NCBI GenBank assembly: GCA_017305665.1 | Contig: JAFKKH010000007.1 | Span: 295,292-359,291, forward strand | Source: Hyphomicrobiales bacterium | Lineage (GTDB): Bacteria; Pseudomonadota; Alphaproteobacteria; Rhizobiales; Xanthobacteraceae | Reading direction: 5' to 3' | Length of the DNA stretch: 64,000 nucleotides | Shown: piece after piece, positions 7,956 through 16,297 of the stretch | Numbering within the stretch: position 1 is the stretch's first letter | Layout of the letters: every line of letters starts with the position of its first letter | Notes under the pieces: generated by a model | The model's input: the letters and a program-made list of their open reading frames with translations, nothing else | Databases searched by the model: none | What the model was told of the DNA's origin: nothing | Position numbers and translations under genes: made by a program

Positions 7956-8639
7956 TCAGACCCCCAAATACTTCACGATCTGCGCTTCATCGAACTTGTC
8001 GAGCGTGAGTTCGATGCGGCCGGAATTCATCAAATGAATACGATCCGCGACTGCCTCGATCACCTGCAAATTCTGCTCGACCAGCAATACTGCGGCCCCC
8101 TCCTCGCGACACCTGGCAATCAACCCGGAAATCTCCACGACGGCGGATGGCATAAGGCCCTCAGTCGGCTCATCGATGAGGAAGATCTTGGGGGAGCAAA
8201 GCATAACACGGGCAAACGCCAGCAGTTTGCGCTCGCCACCGCTGAGGGAGCCCGCCACCTGGTAACGCCGCTCCTTGAGTCGGGCGAAACGGCCATAGAC
8301 AGCGGAGAGCTTGGCTGGCTCTAAACCCAGCGCATAGATGGGAACGAGCAGATTTTCTTCCACCGTCAGATCCGGGCAGATTTCTCGCTGCTGTGGCACA
8401 TAGCCGATGCCGCTCCGCGCGCGCTGCGCCGTGCTGAGTTGAGTGATGGATTCACCCGACAGGCATAGAGCGCCGGACCGGCGATCTGCCAGACCCGCGA
8501 TCGTATTAAGGAGCGTGCTCTTGCCGACGCCGTTGCGGCCTACAACGCAGACAACTTTTCTAGCCGGAACGGCCAGGTTGATATCCCAAAGTACCTGTAC
8601 CGGCCCATAGCCAGCACAAAGATTCTGAACCTTCAACAT
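7956..8639 (-). CDS. ABC transporter ATP-binding protein (LivF-like)
   Basis: A 227-residue ABC ATPase of the LivF subtype. The Walker A is GRNGVGKST, the Q-loop is YVPQQREICPDLTVEENL, the signature is SLSGGERK, the Walker B is IFLIDEPTEGL, and the switch histidine is replaced by the LLVEQN motif usual in LivF. It lies on the cytoplasmic face and energises the LivHM channel. It overlaps the LivG stop by seven bases and ends two bases before LivH. Confidence 0.88.
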   Translation of the reverse strand: MLKVQNLCAGYGPVQVLWDINLAVPARKVVCVVGRNGVGKSTLLNTIAGLADRRSGALCLSGESITQLSTAQRARSGIGYVPQQREICPDLTVEENLLVPIYALGLEPAKLSAVYGRFARLKERRYQVAGSLSGGERKLLAFARVMLCSPKIFLIDEPTEGLMPSAVVEISGLIARCREEGAAVLLVEQNLQVIEAVADRIHLMNSGRIELTLDKFDEAQIVKYLGV

Positions 8640-9382
8640 GCCTTGCCTGCCTGCAGGTAGACGCTTTGCGCCATGCTGTCGGCGCGAACATCCGCGGGAT
8701 CTCCGGAGGCGATCACCGCACCGTTGTGAAGCACGGTGACAGTATCCGCCAACGACATGACCATATCGATGTCATGTTCAACCAAAACGATTGCGCGGTC
8801 TTTTGCGAGCGCACGCACGCGATTGGCAAGCACCACGCGTTCGGAAATACTCATTCCCGCCATGGGCTCGTCCAGTAAAAGAAGCCTTGAAGAGTTTGCC
8901 AGCGCCAAAGCGATCTCGAGATGCTTCTGGAGGCCGTGAGATAGCTCCGCCGTATCGACCTCGGCGACATCGAACAAGTCCACGGCTTTCAGAAGCTCAT
9001 CGGCGTCCTCCCGCACTTTCCGCATGGGACCGGGGCTTAGCCAGGCAGCAACCGAGAGGTCGCGCTGCAGCGCGAGCTGCATTGCCTCGCGGCAGGTGAG
9101 ACCTGCGAAGAGGGTGACAACCTGATAGGAGCGACTGATCCCGATACGCGCGCGCGCATGAATAGGCAATCGCGTGACGTCTCGACCTTCATAGTAGATA
9201 CAGCCGCTGCTGACCGGCAACGTACCGGCCAACAGGTTAAGCAAGGTGCTCTTGCCAGCGCCATTGGGGCCAATAAGAGCGTGGATGCCGGTAGCCAAGA
9301 TATGGAGATCCACCGCATTCACTGCAGTGAACTTGCCAAAGCTGCGACTTACGCCGACTGTTTTCAGGATGTGCATGATCAT
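8633..9382 (-). CDS. ABC transporter ATP-binding protein (LivG-like)
   Basis: A 249-residue ABC ATPase of the LivG subtype. The Walker A is GPNGAGKST and the Q-loop RSYQVVTLFAGLT. The signature reads ELSHGLQKH, the LivG-type variant of LSGGQ. The Walker B is LLLLDEPMAGM and the H-loop LVEHDIDMVM. A second in-frame ATG at 9376 sits six bases after GGTGG and may be the true start; the difference is two residues. It is the second ATPase of the Liv-type importer and is encoded directly after the binding protein. Confidence 0.88.
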   Translation of the reverse strand: MIMHILKTVGVSRSFGKFTAVNAVDLHILATGIHALIGPNGAGKSTLLNLLAGTLPVSSGCIYYEGRDVTRLPIHARARIGISRSYQVVTLFAGLTCREAMQLALQRDLSVAAWLSPGPMRKVREDADELLKAVDLFDVAEVDTAELSHGLQKHLEIALALANSSRLLLLDEPMAGMSISERVVLANRVRALAKDRAIVLVEHDIDMVMSLADTVTVLHNGAVIASGDPADVRADSMAQSVYLQAGKAC

Positions 9383-9444
9383 CCACCGAGGGTCATGCTC
9401 ATGAGCAGCCGCACTAATTGCGATCGCTCATGAGCGCCCGGCTC

Positions 9445-10647
9445 TTACTTGATGGCCTCGATTTCTTTGGCCGTGATCTGATGCGTGACGCGCTCGCTAC
9501 CGCCCTCGACATGGCCGATATAAAGAGGAACGACGCCCTGATGGTCGGCGGCGCGGATCGTGATCGGTCCAGCGGGGAACGAGACGCTTGCCGGCGCTTC
9601 CAGGCCCGACATTGCGGCTGCGAGCTTGTCGGTATCGGCGCGGCCTTTGAAGCCAGACTTCTCGATCGCAAGCAAAAGAGCGTTGGCAGATTGATAGGCC
9701 TCGAAGGCATTCAACCCGACGGGGCGTTCACCAAATTTTTCGTGGAACAACTTCTGGAATTCGCGATTCTCCGCTGTGTCCAACGGACCGTTCGCGGCCC
9801 GAGGATAGTCACCGATGAAATTCAGGCCTTCTGCCGCCTCCGGTAGCTTGGGGAAGTTTTCGGGAACAATGAGGGACTGCATGCCCGCGAATTTCATCTT
9901 TTCCTTCAAGCCCTGTGCGTTGGCCTCCTGCAACGCAAGGATCGCATCACGGCCCGCGAACACGAAATATAGACCATCGGCACTGCGATCCACTTTGCTC
10001 ATATAAGCCGCCATGTCCGTGGAGCCGAACGGAACGCCGATAGAGCCGGCGATCTCGCCGCCCGCGCTGGCGAGCGCATCCTTGAACGCACGAAAGCCGG
10101 ATTGGCCGTAGGCGTAGTCGGAATAAGCGACGTACCATCGCTTGCCAACGTTATCGACCAGCCACTTGGCAAAAGTAATATTGCGTTGCTCGTTGCTGGC
10201 GCTGACGCGGAAGGAATACTTGTTCTTGTTTTCGGGCGACGTGAATTCATCGACCCAGCAACCGCTCGCATTCACATAGACGATCTGCTCTTCGGCAGCG
10301 AGCTTCTGCATTGCCAAGCATACCGCGCTGGACAGGCCACCCATGAGAACATCCACCCGTTCGCGCTGGATCAATTCGCGGGAATACCGGATGGCGTCTG
10401 CAGCCTTGGCTGCAGAATCGCGTTCTTCGACAACAAAGTTGATGCCCTTGAATGCCGGATTGTGGCGAGCGCGTTCGATAGCAAGCCCCAACCCCATGCG
10501 AGCGGACTCCCCAAGGACGCTGAAGACCCCCGTCGCCGGATTGATAAAGCCGATCTTGATCGTGGTTTCGGCCTGCGCGGCCGACATGCAAGAAAGCGTG
10601 AGCAACGTGGCAGAGGCTATGATCGACAATATTTTTTTTGAGTTCAT
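9445..10647 (-). CDS. Periplasmic ligand-binding protein of Liv-type ABC importer (LivK-like)
   Basis: A 400-residue type I periplasmic binding protein. The start is ATG 10647, with GGAGG about six bases upstream, and is followed by a Sec signal peptide (MNSKKILSIIASATLLTLS...AQA, cleavage after AQA). The mature protein has the two-lobed pattern IKIGFINPATGVFSVLGE, VEERDSAAKAADAIR and RWYVAYSDYAYGQSG seen in aromatic-acid-binding members of this family. It captures the substrate for the LivHMGF genes that follow downstream. It ends 62 bp before LivG and begins 25 bp after the FadH-like reductase. Confidence 0.87.
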   Translation of the reverse strand: MNSKKILSIIASATLLTLSCMSAAQAETTIKIGFINPATGVFSVLGESARMGLGLAIERARHNPAFKGINFVVEERDSAAKAADAIRYSRELIQRERVDVLMGGLSSAVCLAMQKLAAEEQIVYVNASGCWVDEFTSPENKNKYSFRVSASNEQRNITFAKWLVDNVGKRWYVAYSDYAYGQSGFRAFKDALASAGGEIAGSIGVPFGSTDMAAYMSKVDRSADGLYFVFAGRDAILALQEANAQGLKEKMKFAGMQSLIVPENFPKLPEAAEGLNFIGDYPRAANGPLDTAENREFQKLFHEKFGERPVGLNAFEAYQSANALLLAIEKSGFKGRADTDKLAAAMSGLEAPASVSFPAGPITIRAADHQGVVPLYIGHVEGGSERVTHQITAKEIEAIK

Positions 10648-10672
10648 CTGTTTCCTCCGTTGTTGTATTTTT

Positions 10673-12718
10673 CTAGATACGAATTGCGGCTTGGAATGCC
10701 TCAAGCAGGGCTTCCGTGGCTTGCCGTGGATTGACGGCGTCACCGATCAGGTAAACGGGCAGTTCGGGGAGTTTATTTTTGACGTCCTGATAGAGCTCGT
10801 TTTCCGGCGCGATGCCGGCAGCGACGATGATGGTATCGCAAGGAATGCGATCATCACCGGTCTTGGCACTCAGCACCGCGCTGCCCTCTTCCAAAGCTGA
10901 CACGACGGCGTTCAGACGAATCTGCACACCCGCCTGCTCAAGCGCCTTGAGCAACGTCCAGCGAATCGACTTATTCAGACTCTTCGCAAGACGGTCCGAA
11001 CGCTGAACTATGGTGACCGTCCGGTCGGGCTGACCGCACATGGCGAGATTGCGTAACTCGTCCACGTCCATGAGCTTCTGGACGAGCAAAAACTTCACCG
11101 TTTCGCCATCGAGCCCGCCCTCCTCCTTGAGAAGAAGCGCTGTCTCACACGCCGTTGGGCCGCCGCCGATGACGACTACGTTCCGGCCGATCGGACCTGC
11201 CTTGCCTGCAAGGACATCGTGGGCGTGGCAGACGCGGATTCCGCTTGTGGATTGCCCCGGCAGATCGGGCATGAGTTCGCGCCCGCCGGTTGCAATCAGA
11301 ACGGCCGCCGGGGATTCCTCGCGGACCGTTGCCAGGTCCGCCGCGACTCCGGCTTTGATTGCAATACGCGGCTCCGCAATGACTTGGCGCGCCAAATCTT
11401 CGTAGAGCCAGCGATACTCCTTCTTCCCGGGGGCGACGGCCCCTATGCCGGCTACGCCGCCAAGCGTTGTCTCACGCTCGAAAAGAACGACGCTATGGCC
11501 GCGCGCCGCGGCGATCTTCGCAGCCATCATGCCACCGGGACCACCACCGACGACAAGAACCTTGCGCGGCTTGGCGGCCTCGTCGACCTGCAGCTCTAAT
11601 TCCCTGCCGGCGCGGGGATTGACCAGACAACGGGTCGGGCCGTGCCACGCCGAATCCAGGCAAACATTACAGGCGATGCAATGGGTGATTTGATCCGCTC
11701 TCTTTTCGATCAACTTGCGAGGAAGATGCGGATCCGCAAGAAGCGGCCTGCCCATGGAAATAAAATCAGCGCGACCTTCGCGAATAATGCGTTCGGCAGC
11801 AGCGGGATCGTTGATCCTGTTTGATGCGGCTACAGGCACCGACACGACCGACTTGATATTCTGTGCCAGCCAGACGAAAGCGCCTGTCGGAACCTCGCCC
11901 GTAATCTGCGGCACACGCGATTCATGCCAGCCACCAGTGACATTGAAGGCCGCAACGCCAGCTTGCTCCATCAGGCGCGCAATCTCGCGCACGTCGTGAT
12001 GTGTGTTGCCGCCCGGAATCAGGTCATGTCCGGCAAGACGCGCCAAGACAGGAATATCCGGCAGCGCGTTGTTAATACCGCGAACGATATTGGTGACCAC
12101 CCGAGCGCGGTTCTCGCAGGATCCGCCGTACTCATCCTCCCGTTCATTGGTTGCAGGCGAGAGAAACTGGTTGAGCAAGTGCCCCGTACCGCAAAAGAGA
12201 TCGATCATGTCGAAGCCCGCTTCGACCGCACGCACCGCCGCATCGACATATTTCCGCTCCACCTCCTTCACCTCATCGGTGCTAAGGATGTGAAGAGGCT
12301 CGGGGTTGAACCTTGAGGGAATTGGGGAGACAGCAACTGGCTGGCGGCCAGTGAGCTTCGAAGGGGATACCCGCCCCGTGTGATAGAGCTGACAGGCGAC
12401 CTTGCCTTGAGGATTCGCCGCTTTCATAGCCCCTGTCAGCCGCTTCAAGTCGGGAATGTAGCTGTTGTCCCAAAGGCCCAGCAGCAAACTGTCGAACACG
12501 CCCGCCCCCGCCACATCGATGGCAAATCCGCCGATGGAGATCAGGCCGGCGCGTCCGCGCGCGCGCTCTTCATAGAACGCAATGAGGGTGTCGTCGGCAT
12601 AGCCGAAGTCTCGGTGATAATTCAGGTGCAGCGCCGGCATCATGATCCGGTTCGGGATCTCGGCCTTGCCGATACGCAGCGCCGAGAGCAGTTCCCATTG
12701 GTCCGGAAAGTCAATCAT
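10673..12718 (-). CDS. FadH-type old yellow enzyme reductase (2,4-dienoyl-CoA reductase-like)
   Basis: A 681-residue flavin/iron-sulfur oxidoreductase with three parts. The FMN-binding OYE barrel covers about residues 1-350. A [4Fe-4S] site follows, CIACNVC plus a fourth Cys twelve residues on. The C-terminal FAD/NAD(P) domains have VVGGGPGGMMAAKIAA near residue 390 and VVIGGGPTACE near residue 530. Length and layout match 2,4-dienoyl-CoA reductase and trimethylamine/histamine dehydrogenase relatives (660-730 aa). It would reduce an activated C=C bond with NAD(P)H in the cytosol. It heads the operon carrying the Liv importer, TetR and a CoA ligase, so an unsaturated CoA ester is a plausible substrate (inference). 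Confidence 0.82.
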   Translation of the reverse strand: MIDFPDQWELLSALRIGKAEIPNRIMMPALHLNYHRDFGYADDTLIAFYEERARGRAGLISIGGFAIDVAGAGVFDSLLLGLWDNSYIPDLKRLTGAMKAANPQGKVACQLYHTGRVSPSKLTGRQPVAVSPIPSRFNPEPLHILSTDEVKEVERKYVDAAVRAVEAGFDMIDLFCGTGHLLNQFLSPATNEREDEYGGSCENRARVVTNIVRGINNALPDIPVLARLAGHDLIPGGNTHHDVREIARLMEQAGVAAFNVTGGWHESRVPQITGEVPTGAFVWLAQNIKSVVSVPVAASNRINDPAAAERIIREGRADFISMGRPLLADPHLPRKLIEKRADQITHCIACNVCLDSAWHGPTRCLVNPRAGRELELQVDEAAKPRKVLVVGGGPGGMMAAKIAAARGHSVVLFERETTLGGVAGIGAVAPGKKEYRWLYEDLARQVIAEPRIAIKAGVAADLATVREESPAAVLIATGGRELMPDLPGQSTSGIRVCHAHDVLAGKAGPIGRNVVVIGGGPTACETALLLKEEGGLDGETVKFLLVQKLMDVDELRNLAMCGQPDRTVTIVQRSDRLAKSLNKSIRWTLLKALEQAGVQIRLNAVVSALEEGSAVLSAKTGDDRIPCDTIIVAAGIAPENELYQDVKNKLPELPVYLIGDAVNPRQATEALLEAFQAAIRI

Positions 12719-12760
12719 CGGTCAGCAGCCTTCATTCCGGGCGGAAGGACCGCCCTTGAT

Positions 12761-12776
12761 TCTAACGAGCGTTAGA
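12761..12776. promoter_or_regulatory. TetR-type operator candidate
   Basis: TCTAACG-AG-CGTTAGA, a perfect 7-bp inverted repeat with a 2-bp centre, lies 43 bp upstream of the FadH-like start and 65 bp before the divergent MFS gene. A weaker relative lies 37 bp to the right. The size fits one TetR dimer, most simply the regulator at 5551-6171. Confidence 0.6.
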
Positions 12777-12798
12777 TATAAAAACTGAAAAAGAATGT

Positions 12799-12812
12799 CA
12801 AACAATCGTTTG
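12799..12812. promoter_or_regulatory. Second operator-like palindrome
   Basis: CAAAC-AATC-GTTTG shares 10 of 14 positions with the core CTAACGAGCGTTAG of the site at 12761-12776. It sits 28 bp before the MFS start. Two related sites in one divergent promoter suggest co-regulation of both transcripts. Confidence 0.45.
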
Positions 12813-12840
12813 GTAGTTAGCCGAGCAACTTCGAGGGGAG

Positions 12841-14037
12841 ATGACAGAAAGGAGCAGACGGGCGCGCTCACGGGCGCTTTTCGTCATCATTATCAGTCAG
12901 TTGCTCGGGACGACGCTTTGGTTTGCTGCCAACAGCGCTGCGCACAATCTGATGACGGAATGGAATCTTGGTGTCGAGGATGTCGGTCTACTTACCGTCG
13001 CGGTGCAATTAGGCTTTATCTCCGGCACATTGTTCCTGGCGCTAACCTCTCTCGCGGACCGCTACAGAGCGTCCGTCGTTTTCGCTGTCAGCGCGGCGGC
13101 AGGCGCTTTCGCCAATCTCGCTTTCGCTTGGCTCGCGGACGGCTTCGTTGCCGGGGCGGCGCTGCGCTTTGCCACCGGTTTCTGTCTCGCAGGCATCTAT
13201 CCGATTGGCATGAAACTGGTCGTCGGCTGGGTACCGCGACAAGCGGGCCTGTATCTCGGCTGGCTTGTCGGAATGCTGACCATCGGCACCGGGCTGCCGC
13301 ATCTAATCCGCGCAGTTGCGCCGGATTGGCCATGGCATGAGGTGGTTTCGGTTGCGTCCGCTCTTGCGATGATCGCGGCGGGTGCTGTGTTGTGGGTCGG
13401 AGAAGGTCCCAACGCCCGAAATCAGATCGTGACAAAGCCCGATTTCGGAGCCGCGTTCGGCGCATTCAGAAATGTAGATTTCTGCGCGGCAGCAGCTGGC
13501 TATTTCGGACATATGTGGGAGCTCTATGCCTTCTGGACACTCGTTCCCTTCTTACTAACTTCCGTACTGCAGCGAACGCTCGAGAGCGCCCCCCTCTCCG
13601 TCTCTGTATTGTCCTTTTGCGTCATCGCAACCGGAGGGGTGAGTTGCATCATGGGGGGCAAGCTAGCATCTCGCTTCGGCTCACGCGTCGTTGCAACCGC
13701 ATCGTTGACGATGTCCGGCATCCTGTGTCTTGTCTTCCCGCTCTGCACCTCGTCCGCTCCAGTCGGACTTACCGCACTCTTTGTGTGGGGGCTTGTCGTA
13801 ATACCGGATTCGGCACAATTCTCGGCACTTTCAACCAACGCCATACCACCAGCGATCATCGGCAGCGCTCTTGCACTTCAAAACAGCATTGGCTTTCTAA
13901 TTTCATCGTTATCGATCTGGCTGGCGAGCGGCAATATCGATGCATTGGGTGCATACGTGACGTGGCTCTTATTGCCCGGCCCCCTCTTGGGGCTGATGGC
14001 CGCAAGCGCGTTCTGGTGTCGCGCGCGAAGTGTCTAG
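12841..14037 (+). CDS. Major facilitator superfamily transporter
   Basis: A 398-residue membrane protein with about twelve predicted transmembrane helices. The MFS loop 2-3 motif is degenerate (LTSLADRYRASVVF), and a second copy after helix 8 reads GGKLASRFGSRVV. Early features such as TLWFAANSA resemble the cyanate/nitrate-type and sugar-phosphate-type MFS groups, but the substrate cannot be called. The ATG is preceded by GAGGGGAG. It is divergent from the FadH/Liv operon with two palindromes between them, so it probably carries a related compound or exports a pathway product. Confidence 0.8.
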   Translation: MTERSRRARSRALFVIIISQLLGTTLWFAANSAAHNLMTEWNLGVEDVGLLTVAVQLGFISGTLFLALTSLADRYRASVVFAVSAAAGAFANLAFAWLADGFVAGAALRFATGFCLAGIYPIGMKLVVGWVPRQAGLYLGWLVGMLTIGTGLPHLIRAVAPDWPWHEVVSVASALAMIAAGAVLWVGEGPNARNQIVTKPDFGAAFGAFRNVDFCAAAAGYFGHMWELYAFWTLVPFLLTSVLQRTLESAPLSVSVLSFCVIATGGVSCIMGGKLASRFGSRVVATASLTMSGILCLVFPLCTSSAPVGLTALFVWGLVVIPDSAQFSALSTNAIPPAIIGSALALQNSIGFLISSLSIWLASGNIDALGAYVTWLLLPGPLLGLMAASAFWCRARSV

Positions 14038-14049
14038 GGGGCATCGCAC

Positions 14050-14078
14050 CCTCTCGTGTTTGACGGAATGACGAGAGG
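14050..14078. terminator. Hairpin between convergent genes
   Basis: CCTCTCGT and ACGAGAGG form a perfect 8-bp stem around a 13-base loop, placed between the convergent MFS and DUF59 genes. There is no U-tract on either side, so it may stop transcription only with help, or act as an RNA-stabilising hairpin. Confidence 0.4.
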
Positions 14079-14125
14079 CGCTGTGCACAGGCACCGGTCC
14101 CTGCGCCATCACAACAAAGTTTGGC

Positions 14126-14431
14126 TTAGGGAAAGCCGAGCAAGGCTTTGGTCGCTGGCTCGATCATCGAGGGTTTCCACGCCGGCTCGAAGGTCATCAG
14201 GACATCAACCGAATCTATGCCGACCACCCGCGAGGCACTTCGAAAGGCCCCGTCCTTGAGAAAGCCCGAAGCGGGACAACCGGGTGTCGTTGCGGTCATG
14301 GTGATGTGGGCCGTTCCATCCACGACCGTGATGTCGTAGATAAATCCGAGATCGACAATGTTGTGACCGAGCTCCGGATCGATCACCTCGCGCAGTGCAT
14401 TTCTGACTTGCGCAACCAGATCATCATTCAT
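14126..14431 (-). CDS. Metal-sulfur cluster biosynthetic protein (MIP18/DUF59, PaaD/SufT-like)
   Basis: A 101-residue MIP18-family protein with REVIDPELGHNIVDLGFIYDI at the N-terminus and the conserved TTPGCPASG cysteine motif in the middle. Stand-alone members assist Fe-S cluster assembly, as SufT and PaaD do. The ATG at 14431 overlaps the stop of the DUF2249 gene by four bases, so the two are coupled; the longer open frame upstream would lie inside that gene and is rejected. In this operon, with DUF2249, a haem-copper-like membrane protein and NnrS, it may mature or repair an Fe-S or haem protein hit by nitric oxide (inference). Confidence 0.8.
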   Translation of the reverse strand: MNDDLVAQVRNALREVIDPELGHNIVDLGFIYDITVVDGTAHITMTATTPGCPASGFLKDGAFRSASRVVGIDSVDVLMTFEPAWKPSMIEPATKALLGFP

Positions 14432-14934
14432 ATCGGCGCCCTCACCGTCAGCTCGTAGGTTGCGCCGTCCGCCGTAAAACCGCCGAGCCAGCGAAAGCCG
14501 CGCTTCTCCAGGTGGGGAAACAGGAACAACGGCTCGCGGCGCAGCAGTGCCGACAACGTCTCGCCCGGCTTGAGACCTTCGGCAGCGCCGAGAATCCGGA
14601 CCATCGGCTCCGGCGGATCGAGATCGCGATTGTCGAGACGAACAACAGGATCCGGCCATACATCGTTAAGCCGCGCTGCAGAGTCGGTCTCCGAAGGTTG
14701 CGTGCCTGCAGGCGTGAACAGTACCTCCCATTCGCCACCTTCGAGTTCGGTTTCGGCGTGGGTGAATCCCTTCTCCGCCATCACTGCAAACAAGGGTATC
14801 GGCTTGAAGGTCGCATAGAGGCGGATGCCCTGTGCCGGGTCGAGTCGCGCCAGCGCGTCCATGATGACGGAAAATGGCTCCCCACCCTTGCGCAGGATTG
14901 GGCGGACATCGAGATCGACGTAGTTCTGACTCAT
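14428..14934 (-). CDS. DUF2249-domain protein
   Basis: A 168-residue cytosolic protein with two copies of the DUF2249 fold. The first is about residues 4-75 (LDVRPILRKGGEPF, RLYATFKPIPLFAVM) and the second about residues 95-165 (LDNRDLDPPEPMVRIL, PLFLFPHLEKRGF). The family is widespread next to NnrS, hemerythrin-like proteins and nitrite/NO reductase genes, and its biochemical role is unknown; a TusA-like fold has been suggested. Start ATG 14934 has AGGAG at six bases, better spaced than the ATG at 14940. It lies 20 bp after the haem-copper-like membrane gene and is coupled to DUF59. Confidence 0.78.
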   Translation of the reverse strand: MSQNYVDLDVRPILRKGGEPFSVIMDALARLDPAQGIRLYATFKPIPLFAVMAEKGFTHAETELEGGEWEVLFTPAGTQPSETDSAARLNDVWPDPVVRLDNRDLDPPEPMVRILGAAEGLKPGETLSALLRREPLFLFPHLEKRGFRWLGGFTADGATYELTVRAPI

Positions 14935-14954
14935 GGTCATCTCCTTTCGAATGA

Positions 14955-16292
14955 TCAGATGCTGGCGTACAGCAGGTGCGGCGCGCGGCTTCCGCCCGGA
15001 AGACGTAACGGCCCCGTCACGTCGGCAAGACGGCGCGTGCGGATCAATTGCTGGACAATGCCCAAAGTGGCCACGGCCATCGCAAAGGCCGCGACTTGGA
15101 ACGCGGCTGACTGACCTAACAACAGCGCGGCCGTTCCGCTCCAGACCGAAATGAAGTAGGCGACGAACCATTTCGCTGCCCGCCGCTCAATGACGAGGTC
15201 TTGCACGCGGGGCGTCGCGGAACGGCCCAACACTGGCCCATAGGTTTCGAGCCAGGTGAGAAACGCGACGATCTTGTAGAGCTTGGCGAGGACGAGGCCC
15301 GACAGCCAGCCGAACGCGACAAGAAACGCGAAAGCTTCAACATGCGTCTGGAAGCTTCCCGATATCGCAAGGACGGCTGCGAGCAAAACCGCCGCGGCAA
15401 GGCTCACGAACCCCCAAGCCGACATCTTCGCGTTGAGCTCAAGCTGCGCCCTTTCGCGTCGCCAATAAAGAGAGATGATATTGCGCCCATACAGCGCCAG
15501 CGTGATAAAGCCGAGACATCCTGCAGAGATCAGAACGACATTGATTCCGATTTCCCTAGCGATCGCGAAGAGGCCACCCGCTACGACGAGGCCGATCGTC
15601 GCCGAGCCGGCGAAAAGCGTAGTCCGAATTCGGCGCTTATCGAGGTCTGGCGCGAGCATGAACATCGCGAGCAACCGGTAGCTGACACCCATCGCTGTAA
15701 GCGTGAGCCAGCCGCCAAGCCCCGCAATCGCATGAAGTGGAATTCCCGACCTCAACAGGGCACTCGCCCCTCCCAGGCCTGCCAGCGACCAAGCAAATGC
15801 GCTTCCCAGTGCTGCCGTCGCGCAGAGTGAGCACAGGCCCGCGATGACAAAATACGCCGGTCCTATCGAGGCACGGGCGCGCCAGATGGTGATCGCGAGA
15901 TCAGTGACGACAAGCCCGAAGCCTGCAACCAACAAAAGGGCGGCAGTCGGGAGTAACCAGAGCCAAACCGGCAAATGCCCACCCAGGACCATGAACCCGC
16001 CGAGCAGCGCGACGAGTCCAACGGTGAGCAGCATCAGGGCGGGAAGTTGCCAACTGTCTGCGAACAGCGGCTTGGCGACCAGAACCGGCACGAACTGGAA
16101 CAGCGCTCCACACATGGCCATGCTGAGCCAACCGATACAGACGATGTGGACGACAAAGAGCGTGTCCGGTGCTTCGGTCGCGGCAAAGGGAAAGCCGAAG
16201 CCGATCGTCATCAGACATTCCCCAATGATCAGCCATACAATCGCGACCGCGAAATAGCTCATCGTCCATTTCGTAAGATTTCCACCGATCAT
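14955..16292 (-). CDS. Haem-copper-oxidase-subunit-I-like membrane protein, NnrS-associated
   Basis: A 445-residue polytopic membrane protein with about twelve helices. Early segments such as VVHIVCIGWLSMAMCGALFQFVPVL and later HAIAGLGGWLTLTAMGVSYRLLAMF resemble the shortened NorB/CcoN-like proteins found beside nnrS in denitrifying alphaproteobacteria. Histidines are present in helices (HIVCIGW, HAIAG), but the full set needed for two haems and Cu was not seen, so an oxidase or NO-reductase activity is not claimed. The start at ATG 16292 lies five bases after the NnrS stop; the longer frame runs inside nnrS and is rejected. Role probably in NO handling or haem/copper traffic. Confidence 0.65.
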   Translation of the reverse strand: MIGGNLTKWTMSYFAVAIVWLIIGECLMTIGFGFPFAATEAPDTLFVVHIVCIGWLSMAMCGALFQFVPVLVAKPLFADSWQLPALMLLTVGLVALLGGFMVLGGHLPVWLWLLPTAALLLVAGFGLVVTDLAITIWRARASIGPAYFVIAGLCSLCATAALGSAFAWSLAGLGGASALLRSGIPLHAIAGLGGWLTLTAMGVSYRLLAMFMLAPDLDKRRIRTTLFAGSATIGLVVAGGLFAIAREIGINVVLISAGCLGFITLALYGRNIISLYWRRERAQLELNAKMSAWGFVSLAAAVLLAAVLAISGSFQTHVEAFAFLVAFGWLSGLVLAKLYKIVAFLTWLETYGPVLGRSATPRVQDLVIERRAAKWFVAYFISVWSGTAALLLGQSAAFQVAAFAMAVATLGIVQQLIRTRRLADVTGPLRLPGGSRAPHLLYASI

Positions 16293-16297
16293 CGCAT

